Source: Porphyridium purpureum
Taxonomy: Eukaryota; Rhodophyta; Bangiophyceae; Porphyridiales; Porphyridiaceae
Length of the DNA stretch: 64,000 bases
Direction of reading: 5' to 3'
Assembly: GCA_008690995.1 (NCBI GenBank)
Contig: VRMN01000005.1
Span: 248,001 to 312,000, forward strand
Part shown: one piece after another, positions 40,879 through 50,896 of the stretch
How the letters are laid out: the number at the start of each line of letters is the position of its first letter
Position numbering within the stretch: the stretch's first letter is position 1
The notes under the pieces: model-generated
The model's database searches: none
What the model was told of the DNA's origin: nothing
What the model saw: the letters and a program-made list of their open reading frames with translations, nothing else
Program-made: the position numbers and the translations under genes

Positions 40879-41796
40879 ATGGCGTTTGTAGGGTCGGTTG
40901 GCGTGCGCTCGGCATGGTCGCACACGCAGACCGCGCACGCCTCGCTGTGCCGCGCACATGCGCAGAAGGCAAGTGCGTTCCTGGGAGCAGCGCCTCGGGT
41001 TCAGAGTATGCGCGTCCGCGCGACGCGCCGCCAGCACGCTCAGCCGCAGATGAACTTGTTCGACCGCTTCTTCCGCGTCGTGCGTTCCGTGCTCAACCGT
41101 GTCGTCGGCAATTTCGAGGACCCAGAGAAGATTATTATTCAAACCATGACCGACATGCAGAATGATCTGGTCAAGGTGCGCCAGGTGTACGCGCAGGTCG
41201 CAGCGGCTGCGAAGCGCACCGAGAGGGAGCTCGACCAATCTCAGAGTATTTCGGATGGATGGAAACGGCGCGCAGAGATTGCGCTGCGCAGTGGAGATGA
41301 GTTGCTTGCACGTGAGGCGCTCATTCGTAAGAATCAGGCAGACATTAAGGTCAAAACGGTGCGCGCACAGTTGGAGACGCTGAACAAGAATATACAGAAT
41401 CTCCAGGGTTCTATCATGGAAATCGAGTCCAAGATGAGCGAAGCCCAGAACATGAAGCATGAACTCATTGCCAGAGCTCAGGCCGCCAAGACGACCACGC
41501 GCATCAACTCGATGCTGAATTCAGTGTCAGACTCGTCTGGTCTGGCGGCGTTTGAGCGCATGAGGGAAAAGGTGGAGACGCTCGAGGCAGAAAGTGAGGT
41601 CACCAGAGCTGCGTCGCTTTCGGCCACACCCAGTATCGAGGCGCGCTTTCGTGAACTGGAAGGCGCAAGCTCGGTGGACGAGGAGCTACGCCGTATGAAG
41701 GAGGAAATGAACCCGAAGATGATTTCGATGGGCACGCTTGACTCGCAACGTGACTTGGACCTCATCCGGCTTCAAGTTAAGCGCGACTCGTTCTGA
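40879..41796 (+). CDS. VIPP1: VIPP1/IM30 (PspA family), paralog a (305 aa)
   Basis: The leader MAFVGSVGVRSAW... (about 55 residues) is a plastid transit peptide of red-algal style. The mature part begins with an amphipathic helix (MNLFDRFFRVVRSVLNRVV) and continues with the family's long coiled coil (DPEKIIIQTMTDMQNDL, then WKRRAEIALRSGDELLAREAL). VIPP1 forms ESCRT-III-like rings and rods that build and repair thylakoid membranes. ATG at 40879 was chosen because it gives the typical leader; an in-frame ATG at 40849 is possible. The C-terminal part is longer than in PspA and ends with a small helix, as in VIPP1 proteins. A second paralog lies 2.8 kb downstream on the same strand. Confidence 0.93.
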   Translation: MAFVGSVGVRSAWSHTQTAHASLCRAHAQKASAFLGAAPRVQSMRVRATRRQHAQPQMNLFDRFFRVVRSVLNRVVGNFEDPEKIIIQTMTDMQNDLVKVRQVYAQVAAAAKRTERELDQSQSISDGWKRRAEIALRSGDELLAREALIRKNQADIKVKTVRAQLETLNKNIQNLQGSIMEIESKMSEAQNMKHELIARAQAAKTTTRINSMLNSVSDSSGLAAFERMREKVETLEAESEVTRAASLSATPSIEARFRELEGASSVDEELRRMKEEMNPKMISMGTLDSQRDLDLIRLQVKRDSF

Positions 41797-42790
41797 GTGC
41801 AATGCGGTATGCTCTTTGGGCTTGAATAATCGAGCGGGCGGTTTTGCCCCTCCTCCTTTTGTTTGCGTGTATGACGCTGTGGAAGACGTTGCTAGCGAAC
41901 GCGTGAGATGCAATACAACTTGGGCTCACCGGGAGAGGTAACAGTTGGTATATGTGCTGATGAGATAAAGTCGTTATTTACCATATGCGTTTGTTTCTGT
42001 GTTTCTTTCCGGGTTAATGAAAGCTCTTTTCTCGTCCAGATTTGGGTACGGAGGGCCAGCCCTAATCTGCCGGTGGTATTGGCATGCCATCCTCCTGCTT
42101 AACATCAATTATGTGTCGGTCGAATACTTCGGCATAAGTACCTTGTGCGCGCCTGCACAATTGACATTGGATGGGAGTGCATTGGATTCAATCCAATGCG
42201 ATTGCATTTCTGAACCCGAGAATCTGCTTCACAATGTTTGCTCAGTTTGCAGATGGTTCGGCATCAAATCAACGCTCTTGAGTCCAAGCTGGGTCCGGAC
42301 CGTGTGATTGTCGAAGAGTGGAAAATCCGATCTGTGAAATGAGACGAGAGAGCCAAGCAACGAATAACGTATGTACGGATGATCTTTTGTGGTGCGCAAA
42401 GACTCGTTGTGTCAAAGGACAGCCGTGATACCTCTAGATGCCGTTACGATGGAGGCCACATGGGAGAAAATGAAAGACGCTTTCGAAAATGATGAAGGTT
42501 TGCAACGAACGCAGGAATCCGCGCAGGTAAAGTGCATTTGTGACATCAAATACGGCCTTCGACAATCATTCGCAGATGTCTGAGCAAATGTGGGTGAGCA
42601 GTCTGTCCTATCCGAATGTTTTACAGTGTGTAGCTTGTATCGATAGAATGATTTCCATCTAATAATCTTAGTACGAGACACAGACTCAGACGCTACGACT
42701 AAACTCCGCTCGACGCCAGCGTTGATCATAGCCCCCCACTCACAAGAGTCGTACGTGAATGACGGCGACACTGACATCGAGGGCTTTGCC
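41797..42790. other. Intergenic, no gene recognised
   Basis: About 1 kb between the 3' ends of VIPP1-a and the convergent B-box gene. It has an AT-richer composition and short frames only. It probably contains both 3' untranslated regions. Confidence 0.5.
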
Positions 42791-43825
42791 TTATGTCTCA
42801 TCCTGTGCCTGATAAAAATGGTTTCCTGTGTCCTGAACCACGAATTGCGGCACGCGTTGGCTAAAGTAGGTCAAATCGATGTGAGAGGAACGCTCGTGCG
42901 AGCTAAGCACGGGCCGCGTATTCAGCTCAAGTGGCGTTGAGTCGGTCGACATTGACGCTGGTGCGCTCTCTTCCAGCTGCGAGGGCTTCTGCGGTTTCCT
43001 CTGGTCACCCGTGCGATGTTCCTGTATGTTTTCTGGAGTATTTCCCCCCAGGTCGGCTCGTGAATCGCTACCTTGCTCACCACCGGTATCCTTGACAGCC
43101 ACATTGGTGAGATTTTGCTCCGAGTCAAGCCAGCGGGCAACCTTGACATGAACCGGTTCCGGAAGCCCCAAACTCGAGAGCACACGTGCACTTGGTGTCG
43201 CGGCCTTGCGACGCCGGTGGTCTTTGGCAATCATCCACGGGTCCGGCGCTGTGCCCTTGTTCCCCGTCAATCCTGCCGAAAAGTCCATTTTTTCAAACAC
43301 GACATTTTCCGTCGTGTGCTGCCCAAACACGGCGAGCTGCACGTGCGCCTTTGGCGCAAGCAAGTCCTTCTTGACTGTAGCGACGGGATTGATTGTATCC
43401 TTGCTTGTGGTTCCACCAGACTCGTGCTGCGCGTCTTGCTCCTGCAGTGGGTTGTGTGGAAATTTGACCGCAGCGTCCTCGGCGAGGTGCTGCTGTTGTT
43501 GTTGCTGCTGCTGCTGAAGCATTTCCGCGGCACAAGTTTCACACCAGCACGCGTGCTGCGAGCGCGAGTAGAACGAGCACGGCATCTCGAGACACCGCTC
43601 GCAGCGCACGGCCATGGCGCTGTCGTGCGCAATCGCGACGCGCTCATGCGGCTGGCGCTGCGACCTCAACCCGCTGGCGCCGTCCGCGGCGCCCTTATGC
43701 CGCGCGACGTCGCACCTCTCGCACAACGGCGCCATCTCCTGCACGCACCACCGCCGCGCCTCGGCAGCGCCGCATTCACAGCACACCACCCGAAACTGCA
43801 CAATGTTCGTCGAGTTTCTCATCAT
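42791..43825 (-). CDS. Double B-box zinc-finger protein (plant BBX type, 344 aa)
   Basis: Two B-boxes stand at the N-terminus. The first is CCECGAAEARRWC...LCERCDVARH and the second CERCLEMPCSFYSRSQHACW followed by CETC. This is the tandem arrangement of plant CONSTANS-like and BBX transcription regulators. A polyglutamine run of ten follows (about 43487-43516). The remainder is low complexity and no CCT domain is evident at the C-terminus. It is therefore a BBX protein without CCT, like the plant classes that act in light signalling through protein-protein contacts. It sits between the two VIPP1 genes, transcribed in the opposite direction. Its target genes are unknown. Confidence 0.85.
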   Translation of the reverse strand: MMRNSTNIVQFRVVCCECGAAEARRWCVQEMAPLCERCDVARHKGAADGASGLRSQRQPHERVAIAHDSAMAVRCERCLEMPCSFYSRSQHACWCETCAAEMLQQQQQQQQQHLAEDAAVKFPHNPLQEQDAQHESGGTTSKDTINPVATVKKDLLAPKAHVQLAVFGQHTTENVVFEKMDFSAGLTGNKGTAPDPWMIAKDHRRRKAATPSARVLSSLGLPEPVHVKVARWLDSEQNLTNVAVKDTGGEQGSDSRADLGGNTPENIQEHRTGDQRKPQKPSQLEESAPASMSTDSTPLELNTRPVLSSHERSSHIDLTYFSQRVPQFVVQDTGNHFYQAQDET

Positions 43826-44621
43826 CCTGCAACCCCCACCATCCTCCTCCCTCCGCCCCCGCCTTCCCTATAACCTGTGCCCTCTGTCCTTTGCCCTGAC
43901 GCTCTTCCAACCTCCCACCTCTCACACACACCCCTAATATACTCGTCCACACGCACACCCACACACACGCCGTCCCCACACTCCTCCCCTCCTCTCCCCT
44001 TTACCCCTTCCCCCCTCGCTCTTTACCCCCGCCTTGCTTCTCATCCAACCCAACCCTAACCGCTCAGGACTCAGCTGGCGTGTATGTAAATCGACCAATT
44101 TGCTAAGATACTCCCCCACCACTCAGGCTATTTTCGAGCCACTTGCAAACCATCGGAAATATCTAGTGAAATCAACCGGCTGAATCATAATGATGCTCTT
44201 CGTGCCAATACCGCTGACCAGCACTCCTCCTTGTTCTTCCCACTTACACAGCACGGCGCCTTATTTTATCACCGCGCGACAAGATGTTGACAAAGGTGGG
44301 GTACTGTGGGTTGTTCAGTCGGATACTGCGGAGGTGTACTTCAAGCGTGTGCGGGGAAGCGGGAAAATCTGTGCACATGCGGAGCGCAATAAAGCGGCTT
44401 TCGCTGTTGCCGGTGGTGAAGGTGGTGGTGGTGGTGCCAGCGAGGAGTGCGGGCACGGGCATGTATAAGAGTCGGTGAGGAGGAGATTAGAGCATGGGCT
44501 GGAGGTGGGCAGGTGGGACACGCAGGTGAGCACGTGATCGAGAGACGCGATAACGGGCAGCCTAGTGGGCGTGGGTCGGTGAGGTAGAGCAGAGTGGCTG
44601 TGCGGGTGCGGACGGAAAGTG
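43826..44621. promoter_or_regulatory. Divergent promoter region of the B-box and VIPP1-b genes
   Basis: This 796-base region is strongly C-rich on the plus strand at 43830-44060 (purine-rich leader on the coding strand of the B-box gene). It carries GTACTGTGGGTT at 44301-44312, a 12-base word found again upstream of the plastid aldolase gene at 46537-46548. A GGTGGT-rich stretch lies at 44412-44438. Confidence 0.5.
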
Positions 44622-45632
44622 ATGGCGATGATGTTTGTTCCTGCGCCTGCGGCGGGGCCAGTGGCGCGACCGCTGCGGTATGGCGTTTCGCGCGCGTATG
44701 ATGTCGCCGTTCTGCGTCCGCTTGGTGCGTCCCGCGCAGGGTGGGCCGCCGGCGTTACGGCCGGACGGCATGCGGCGCGCACCGCTTCCGTTGCGCGGCT
44801 GCACCCGCGCCAAATGGTGCGCATGGGATGGGTGGACAAAGTCGTGGGCGCCGTGCAGACGTGGTGGGGATGGTTGAGGAGCAAAGTGGAGGACCCAGAG
44901 ACTACAGTGCTGCGTAACATGGACGACATGCAGCGCAATTTGAAGAGTGCACGTCAAGCGTATGACGAGATGCGCAGCTACGTGCGTGACGTCCAGCAAC
45001 GACGTGAACACGAACTCGCTCTGTCGAAAGAATGGTACCAGCGTGCTGAGTACGCGCTTCGCGCCGGTGATGAGCAGATGGCGCGTGAGGCATTGCAGCA
45101 CAAGTACTCTGTTGATAAAAAGGCAGACACGCTGGGCGAGCAGCTCACCACGTTAAACGCCAGTCTCGAAACGCTCAAAGTGTCGCTGGCTGAAACAGAG
45201 GAGCGCGTGAGCGAGGCAATGGTTCAGCAACAAGAATTGCTCGCTCGCGTGCGCATGGCAAAGGCGTCGCGCAGCGCGGAGCGCGTACAGCAAGTGCCTG
45301 ACTTCATGTCGATTCGGTCTCAGCTGGAGCAACTTGAGGAGAGTGCTCAGAACCTGGGAAGGCCTAGTGTCTTCAGGAGACCAGCTCGTCTGCCGCGCCC
45401 GGCGCCCATGCGAATCGTCGTGCCTGAGCACGATAATTTTGCGCGGCAGGTGGATGACATGATGCGCGCCGCTGCAGACTCGTTCGCACAGATGGACCGC
45501 GAGCGCATTCGTGTACGCCGCACGCAAGACAAGATTCGTTCCGTGCAACGAGAAGTCCCATTCGTGCTGGGTGAACAGGACCTCTACCAGCTTGAGCGTG
45601 ACATGAGACGGCTTCGTGATCTGTTTCGCTAA
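44622..45632 (+). CDS. VIPP1/IM30-like protein, paralog b (336 aa)
   Basis: The leader MAMMFVPAPAAGPVARPL contains the FVP motif of red-algal plastid transit peptides and is followed by a twin-like basic region. The mature part has the PspA/IM30 core: an amphipathic start (MGWVDKVVGAVQTWWGWL), DPETTVLRNMDDMQRNLKSA, and the coiled coil WYQRAEYALRAGDEQMAREAL. The first helix is shortened and unusually rich in tryptophan compared with paralog a. The C-terminus carries an additional helical part (about residues 255-336) absent from paralog a. A function in thylakoid maintenance is likely but may be specialised. Paralog a and b share domain order but are clearly diverged, so the duplication is old. 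Confidence 0.9.
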   Translation: MAMMFVPAPAAGPVARPLRYGVSRAYDVAVLRPLGASRAGWAAGVTAGRHAARTASVARLHPRQMVRMGWVDKVVGAVQTWWGWLRSKVEDPETTVLRNMDDMQRNLKSARQAYDEMRSYVRDVQQRREHELALSKEWYQRAEYALRAGDEQMAREALQHKYSVDKKADTLGEQLTTLNASLETLKVSLAETEERVSEAMVQQQELLARVRMAKASRSAERVQQVPDFMSIRSQLEQLEESAQNLGRPSVFRRPARLPRPAPMRIVVPEHDNFARQVDDMMRAAADSFAQMDRERIRVRRTQDKIRSVQREVPFVLGEQDLYQLERDMRRLRDLFR

Positions 45633-45799
45633 CCTGTGCCGTATACCCGGCAGGCGGGCGTAAAGAGGTCTGCGAATGAGTGTGATGACTACAGAGCACG
45701 CGAAAGCGCTGGTTCAGGTATTTAAACATGAGTCGCTCTCAGGGTTGTCCTTTTAGTTTTGCTTGCACGTCTGAGAGGTGAGCTCTCCTCGTCATTTCA

Positions 45800-46210
45800 C
45801 TAAACCTTTGCGGCCTTCTTCAGCTTCTTATATTCCTTAGCGATGAGTCTGCTCTTTTCCTTCTTGGCGACCATAAGTTTGAAGCGGTCAAAGTCGTTCA
45901 GCTCGGCGCGCTTTCGCTGCTTATCGAGCTTCTTGCCCCACGAGGTCGCCGCAAACTTTGCCAGAACGTCATTTGCCTTGATCGCTTCCTCGAGCTGTGC
46001 CGAAGACGCTCCACGCGGGATTTCAATCGTGAAATCTGTGAGCGCAATGCGCTTGTAAGCGATGAGTTGTCTCGCGACGCCCGTGGTCGGGCCATCAATC
46101 ATGCACTTGTTCTGATCCAGCACGTCGACGATCACCGCAGTCTTCCCAAAGCCAGTTCCATACTCCACCAGGACCACGCGGCCCACCTCGACAAATCGCG
46201 CAAAGCCCAT
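45800..46210 (-). CDS. RPL14: 60S ribosomal protein eL14 (136 aa)
   Basis: The start MGFARFVEVGRVVLVEYG and the block VDVLDQNKCMIDGPTTGVAR are the KOW-like N-terminal domain of eL14. The basic helical C-terminus (WGKKLDKQRKRAELNDFDRFK, ending KKAAKV) completes the family pattern, and the length is normal. The frame is open 60 bases further upstream to another ATG, but that part is encoded by a (GA)n repeat and gives an unlikely RERERGN sequence, so ATG 46210 is used. Confidence 0.95.
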   Translation of the reverse strand: MGFARFVEVGRVVLVEYGTGFGKTAVIVDVLDQNKCMIDGPTTGVARQLIAYKRIALTDFTIEIPRGASSAQLEEAIKANDVLAKFAATSWGKKLDKQRKRAELNDFDRFKLMVAKKEKSRLIAKEYKKLKKAAKV

Positions 46211-46709
46211 CTTACCCCTCTTACACGTTTCACACGCTTCGTTCCCTCTCTCTCTCTCTCTCCCCTCCAAAGGCCCCTTACGCTTTCTCTTTTCCCCACA
46301 TCCCCTTTCAACCTTCCCTTGTTCCCCTCAAGCACCGCCGCCACACACTCCTTTCACTTCCTATTAAAACGCGCTTGTTTTCATACGGCGTTCGGACGCA
46401 CGCGGCGACGCAGCGCAGCGCGGCGTGCGCAGAACGCGTACGTGCGTGCGTGCGAGTGTTGGAATACGTCATTACATACTCATCTTGATGTAGACCAATT
46501 ATTTAAGTGTTATGTTTAAGCATACAGATTAATTAAGTACTGTGGGTTTTCGGTGGGGGGCGCGCGAGATTGTAGGACGCCCATTTGGGGCTGAGATTGA
46601 CGAAGGGTAGAGGTTGGGGGAGTCGCTGCAGAGAGAGACGGTGGATGTGATCTGGTGGCGGCACTCTGTGGATTGATCCGATAGGAGCAGCGCGACAGAC
46701 TCGAAGATC
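46211..46709. promoter_or_regulatory. Divergent promoter region of eL14 and plastid aldolase
   Basis: A (CT)n repeat at 46241-46263 is (GA)n in the eL14 leader. GTACTGTGGGTT lies at 46537-46548, about 160 bases before the aldolase ATG, and a GAGAGAGA leader element at 46631-46638. A CG-rich block with GCGTGCGTGCG repeats is at 46400-46455. Confidence 0.5.
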
Positions 46710-47966
46710 ATGGCGTGTTTCCTGGCGTCGCCCGCTATGGGCCTGCAGCAGCACCAGCAGCACGGGATAGCGTGGTCGACCTCGGTTCGGGCGCGCTCCG
46801 CGCCGGCGGTCCGGCTAGTCTCGTCGTCTTCGAAGCGCGCGCTCCGGCGACCTGGTAATGGGCTCGTTCGCATGGCCGGTAGCTTGTACTCCTGCCACGG
46901 CGGCGTGCATCTGAGTAGCGAGGAAAAGACTGAGCTCGAGAAGATCGCGGAAATGATTGGGACGCCAGGGAAGGGAATCACGGCATGCGACGAAGGGCCC
47001 GGCACGATCGGGATGCGATTCGAGGCGGTCGGTATTGAGAATACAGAGGAGAATCGCAGGGCTTATAGGCAAATTCTTTTTGAAACGCCTGGCATCGGTG
47101 ACTACTTATCCGCGGCAATTCTCGATCCGGAGACGCTGTACCAGAAAAGCTCGTCGGACGGCTCGCTTTTCCCGGCAAAGCTGTGGTCGCTCGGTATTGT
47201 TCCTGGCGTCAAGCCGCACCTCAAAGTGTACGAGTTGCCAGGCCAGAACGGTGCCACGGTTATGCAAGGCCTTGACTCGCTCGCCGTGCGCTGTGCGGAG
47301 TATCGTAAGGCTGGATGCCGATTCACCAAGTGGCGCAGCCCGCTCACTATCGATGAGCGTAACGGGCAGCCGTCGGACCTCGTGATTGAGGCCAACATGA
47401 CTGATCTGGCCCGCTTCGCTCTCATCAGCCAAGCAGAAGGGCTGGTGCCCATTATCGAGCCCGACGTTTCGCTCTCAGGAGACCATGATCTCGAGACCGC
47501 GGTTATGATCAACGTGAAAATCCAGTCCTCTTTGTTCAAAGCGTGTCTGGAACACGGCGTCTACATGGAGGGCTGCGTTCTCAAGTCCAACATTGTCAAT
47601 CCAGGCAAGAAGTGCCCTAAAAAGTATTCGGTCGAAGAAATCGGCAAGGCGAACATTGACACGCTTCGCAGGACCATGCCTGCTGCCATTCGCACGGCCA
47701 ACTTTTTGTCGGGTGGCCAATCCCTATCGGACGCTTGCGCTCGTCTGAGCGCGATGAATAAGGTCAAAGGAAACAGCCCGTGGAATTTAAGCTTTTCATG
47801 GAGCGCGGCTCTGCAAATGCCGCTGTTTGCCTTGTGCAAAGGCAAAGACGGTTTGCAGCTGGACGCCATGAGCAAACTGTATTTGGAAGAACTCAAACTT
47901 GCAGGGGCAGCCGCCCTTGGCAAATACGACGCGAAACCGGGAGAGGGCGATCACTCGCCAAAGTAG
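46710..47966 (+). CDS. FBA: Plastid class I fructose-1,6-bisphosphate aldolase (418 aa)
   Basis: The leader of about 55 residues (MACFLASPAM...) looks like a transit peptide. The mature enzyme has the class I hallmarks: ITACDEGPGTIGMRFE near the start and the Schiff-base lysine K292 in GCVLKSNIVNPGKK. It catalyses the reversible condensation of dihydroxyacetone phosphate with glyceraldehyde 3-phosphate in the Calvin cycle, supplying fructose-1,6-bisphosphate. Red algae and green plants keep class I aldolase in the plastid, in contrast to the class II enzyme of many algae with red-derived plastids. The plastid FBPase that uses its product is encoded 4.3 kb further on. Confidence 0.95.
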   Translation: MACFLASPAMGLQQHQQHGIAWSTSVRARSAPAVRLVSSSSKRALRRPGNGLVRMAGSLYSCHGGVHLSSEEKTELEKIAEMIGTPGKGITACDEGPGTIGMRFEAVGIENTEENRRAYRQILFETPGIGDYLSAAILDPETLYQKSSSDGSLFPAKLWSLGIVPGVKPHLKVYELPGQNGATVMQGLDSLAVRCAEYRKAGCRFTKWRSPLTIDERNGQPSDLVIEANMTDLARFALISQAEGLVPIIEPDVSLSGDHDLETAVMINVKIQSSLFKACLEHGVYMEGCVLKSNIVNPGKKCPKKYSVEEIGKANIDTLRRTMPAAIRTANFLSGGQSLSDACARLSAMNKVKGNSPWNLSFSWSAALQMPLFALCKGKDGLQLDAMSKLYLEELKLAGAAALGKYDAKPGEGDHSPK

Positions 47967-48106
47967 AAAGCAGCCGTGGTGTAGAAAAGCGTCACCCTAT
48001 CAGAGCTTTGCTTAATAAAAGAACGCAACTCGTTTGCGAGCCACCAGTGACTAAGTTTCTCGACTCGGTCGAACTCGTCCCGGTCAACCTAGGAGCCAAA
48101 GGCAAG

Positions 48107-50896
48107 TTACCACGTCATCATGACCTGGAGTCGGATAAGTTTAGATGACAGCTCCGCAAACGGAAACTGAAGCATGCCGCTCAGATTGATGAGGTACTGC
48201 GCGGACTGATCGTACACAAGCCGCTCTGTGTGCATTTCTGCGGCCATCTTCCTGTCTCCGCGTACGTTTGCCAAGGATTCTGCTCGACGCGCGCTGGTGT
48301 GCAGTGCAACAAGCAGTTCCATCACAATGAGCAAAATTTCCGGTATTCTTTCTAGCACCACGTCATCATAATCACTCGTGCCTGGTCGCAGCTCCGAAGC
48401 CTTGGCCAGCACCTGGTCGCTGCTCATTGGCAATAGCGAAAGCTTTCTCAAAAACGCCCATGCGGCCTCGAGCTTGCCAGCGTTATACAAGTCGATGAAT
48501 TCGCATAGGTTTAGCAGCATGCGGAAAGAGTGCAGCAAGCGCTCTGAGTGTACGCTGCGTAATGACGCATCAGAATCCAGACGTACCGCAAATATTTTTG
48601 CTTCCTGCAACACCTCACTGCGTGCCGATGACGAGATATCCATCATTTGCGCGCCTAGTCGCAGCACAAGAATCCTTAGCACGTCGTCTGCTGAACCCAT
48701 GTTTTCGTAAATTTTCGCAGCCAACGCGCGATCCCCGCCTTCTTCGGCAATCCGAGCCGTTTGGCGAATGGCGCGCATAAGAATACTCTCTCCGCTCTCT
48801 CCGGTGAGCCGGACAAGCTCTCGTAGAGATCCCTGCAAACCCGACCGGTGACTGCCAAGCAATTCAGTTACCTTTCGGGTTCGCAGAATGATGCGCTGAA
48901 GCAAGTCCTGGATCACGTGCGATTCCTCGACATGTAAACTGAACGCATAGACTGCTGCTTCCACTGGATTTTCTTGCAACATGGGGCGAACGAAACGCAT
49001 CAAAAAGTTGCAATACAGCGCGGAGTCAAGAAGTCTGTAAAAGTATAGGACAAACGCGATGTGAAAGGCGTCCAAAAATGAACTACTGGATGTTGGTGAC
49101 CCAGATACTGCCCCTGCATGCCCACTCGGTGAAGTATTCTCCATCAGATAGTGCGCAGCCTCATTGTAGCAACCGCAATACAAGAGAATCGAAGCGTACA
49201 GAAATGGGTTGCTGCCCTTTGGGTCAAAATATTTGGGACCAAATGCTTGCACTTCAGCCTGAACCTCCTTGAGCGAAAGTGCCCTGGTCGTTGCCATTCT
49301 CAACGGCTGGGCCGCGCTCGGTTCACCCGATTCGACTCGCACCAGGCTCAACTGAAACCAAACATAGTCCTCGACATCTGAGAACAAAATAGCTTGGTCG
49401 TCGCCGGAAAGTGCGGGCCCTGCAATCGGCTGCGGCTGCACGCGAAGCAGTAACATGCAGCACGCACGCCTGAATGGATCTGGACTGAAGGCAGCCTTGG
49501 ATGTGTACTCGTACAGAAGGCTATCCAAATGCTCTTCGCTCAATAAGTGTTCTGCCTTGCTGCGGTAAAAGGAGTCCCAGCAGACCGCAAAATGGCTGCC
49601 GATAGCTTCGAGCTGGTGGGCCGCATCGTGAACAACTTCATTCACAGCATCCAGATCGCCGCAGCGAAAGCAGAAATATATCTGCGGCCACAGTGGAAGG
49701 CCCCGTAGAAGCGGACTACCGTCGCTCCGCAAGTAGGCAGGTACACCGCGCTGTAAAAGCACATTGATATAGCCGCGCACGTCAGCCAACAAGCCCGGCT
49801 CCCCGCCACGTTTAGCGAGCAGGGGATTCGATTCTACAGTAGGGCGGAGCTTGCCGTTTCGAAACATAAGTTCGAGACCACGCCGCGCACCACGCCACCC
49901 TTCAGCTACCCGTGACTCGGAATCAATATCACGGCCCGGCAATTTCGCCACACCGTCTGTTTCTTCTTCCTCGCCACAAATGAAGCGAAGCGAGTAAAAG
50001 CACGCCTCGATACGTTGGCCGCGATGATGACGCGACGCTGCGCGCTCAAATTCACGCGCCACGGAGACCGATGCGTGTTGGTGCTGCGGATCACTAGCGC
50101 GGAGCGACGTAACGCATGCACGCTTCACAATATCGACATAGTCTGCTTCAACCTGCGGCCGAATTCGACTCTGAGATTCGACATGCGCAAAGCCAGATCC
50201 TGGTGCGCTCGCATGGGTTGTTCCGTCTTGTGACGCCATGGAGGCGCCTGCGCCACTGCTGCCAGGCACAAAGGCTGTGCGAGTAACCACATCAGCCTTT
50301 TGTGTGGCCCACATGTACTCAAGCCGCTGCGCTCGACGCTTTCGAGAGTCAGTGAGCACTGAAGAGCGTACTGTGTCGATGGCGGCGAGAATCATCACAT
50401 CGTTTTGCTGCGTGGCAAAGGCGTCCAGGTCCGAGTCTGCAAACGGGTGGAGCGGCTCGTACGTGTCTAGCAGCGCAATGCTTTGCAAAGATCTTTCGAG
50501 ACGATTCGGTTCCAGCCCGTACTCTGACAACACGCGCATCGCATTGGAGCCGCCGCCGCCGCCGCCGCCACCTGCGGGCGTTCCTGCATATGTAACATGC
50601 TGCATCGCGCCGTCATCACCGGAGAACGGGTCTCGGTCGCTGCGTTCAAAAGATCCATCTGCTATGAACGGGCGCCTCGATGCCTGATTGATCTGATCTA
50701 AATCCCGTTCCAACCGGGGAATCATCGACCGCATGCTCTTCGCAGCGCCAGATGCGGCCGCTGCATCGCGGCCTCCATGCAACGCCGCGTACTCACCCGC
50801 CGCACGAGACGCGGTCTCCGGCCCCTGATGCTGGAACTCCACTTGCTGCCGCGCCGCGAGCCCGCGCGACTGCGCAAGCACGTCCGAGAAGTCCAT
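48107..50896 (-). CDS. NUP93: Nucleoporin NUP93/Nic96 (929 aa)
   Basis: The N-terminus MDFSDVLAQSRGLAARQQV matches the coiled-coil start of NUP93. The central solenoid contains LPLWPQIYFCFRCGDLDAVN, the most conserved stretch of the Nic96 family, followed by long alpha-helical repeats to the end. The protein is a scaffold nucleoporin of the inner ring of the nuclear pore complex. The length of about 900 residues is normal. A glycine run (about 50545-50570 on the plus strand) interrupts the N-terminal region and is probably a flexible linker. Confidence 0.93.
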   Translation of the reverse strand: MDFSDVLAQSRGLAARQQVEFQHQGPETASRAAGEYAALHGGRDAAAASGAAKSMRSMIPRLERDLDQINQASRRPFIADGSFERSDRDPFSGDDGAMQHVTYAGTPAGGGGGGGGSNAMRVLSEYGLEPNRLERSLQSIALLDTYEPLHPFADSDLDAFATQQNDVMILAAIDTVRSSVLTDSRKRRAQRLEYMWATQKADVVTRTAFVPGSSGAGASMASQDGTTHASAPGSGFAHVESQSRIRPQVEADYVDIVKRACVTSLRASDPQHQHASVSVAREFERAASRHHRGQRIEACFYSLRFICGEEEETDGVAKLPGRDIDSESRVAEGWRGARRGLELMFRNGKLRPTVESNPLLAKRGGEPGLLADVRGYINVLLQRGVPAYLRSDGSPLLRGLPLWPQIYFCFRCGDLDAVNEVVHDAAHQLEAIGSHFAVCWDSFYRSKAEHLLSEEHLDSLLYEYTSKAAFSPDPFRRACCMLLLRVQPQPIAGPALSGDDQAILFSDVEDYVWFQLSLVRVESGEPSAAQPLRMATTRALSLKEVQAEVQAFGPKYFDPKGSNPFLYASILLYCGCYNEAAHYLMENTSPSGHAGAVSGSPTSSSSFLDAFHIAFVLYFYRLLDSALYCNFLMRFVRPMLQENPVEAAVYAFSLHVEESHVIQDLLQRIILRTRKVTELLGSHRSGLQGSLRELVRLTGESGESILMRAIRQTARIAEEGGDRALAAKIYENMGSADDVLRILVLRLGAQMMDISSSARSEVLQEAKIFAVRLDSDASLRSVHSERLLHSFRMLLNLCEFIDLYNAGKLEAAWAFLRKLSLLPMSSDQVLAKASELRPGTSDYDDVVLERIPEILLIVMELLVALHTSARRAESLANVRGDRKMAAEMHTERLVYDQSAQYLINLSGMLQFPFAELSSKLIRLQVMMTW

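Noticed and set aside
40465-41460. 331-codon minus-strand open frame
   Set aside because: Antisense of VIPP1-a, whose family assignment is clear.
43487-43516. Short repeat as possible mobile element
   Set aside because: It is the CAG-type run encoding polyglutamine in the B-box protein.
44040-44065. Telomere-like CCCAACCCTAACC
   Set aside because: Only one or two imperfect units inside a C-rich promoter gap; no array.
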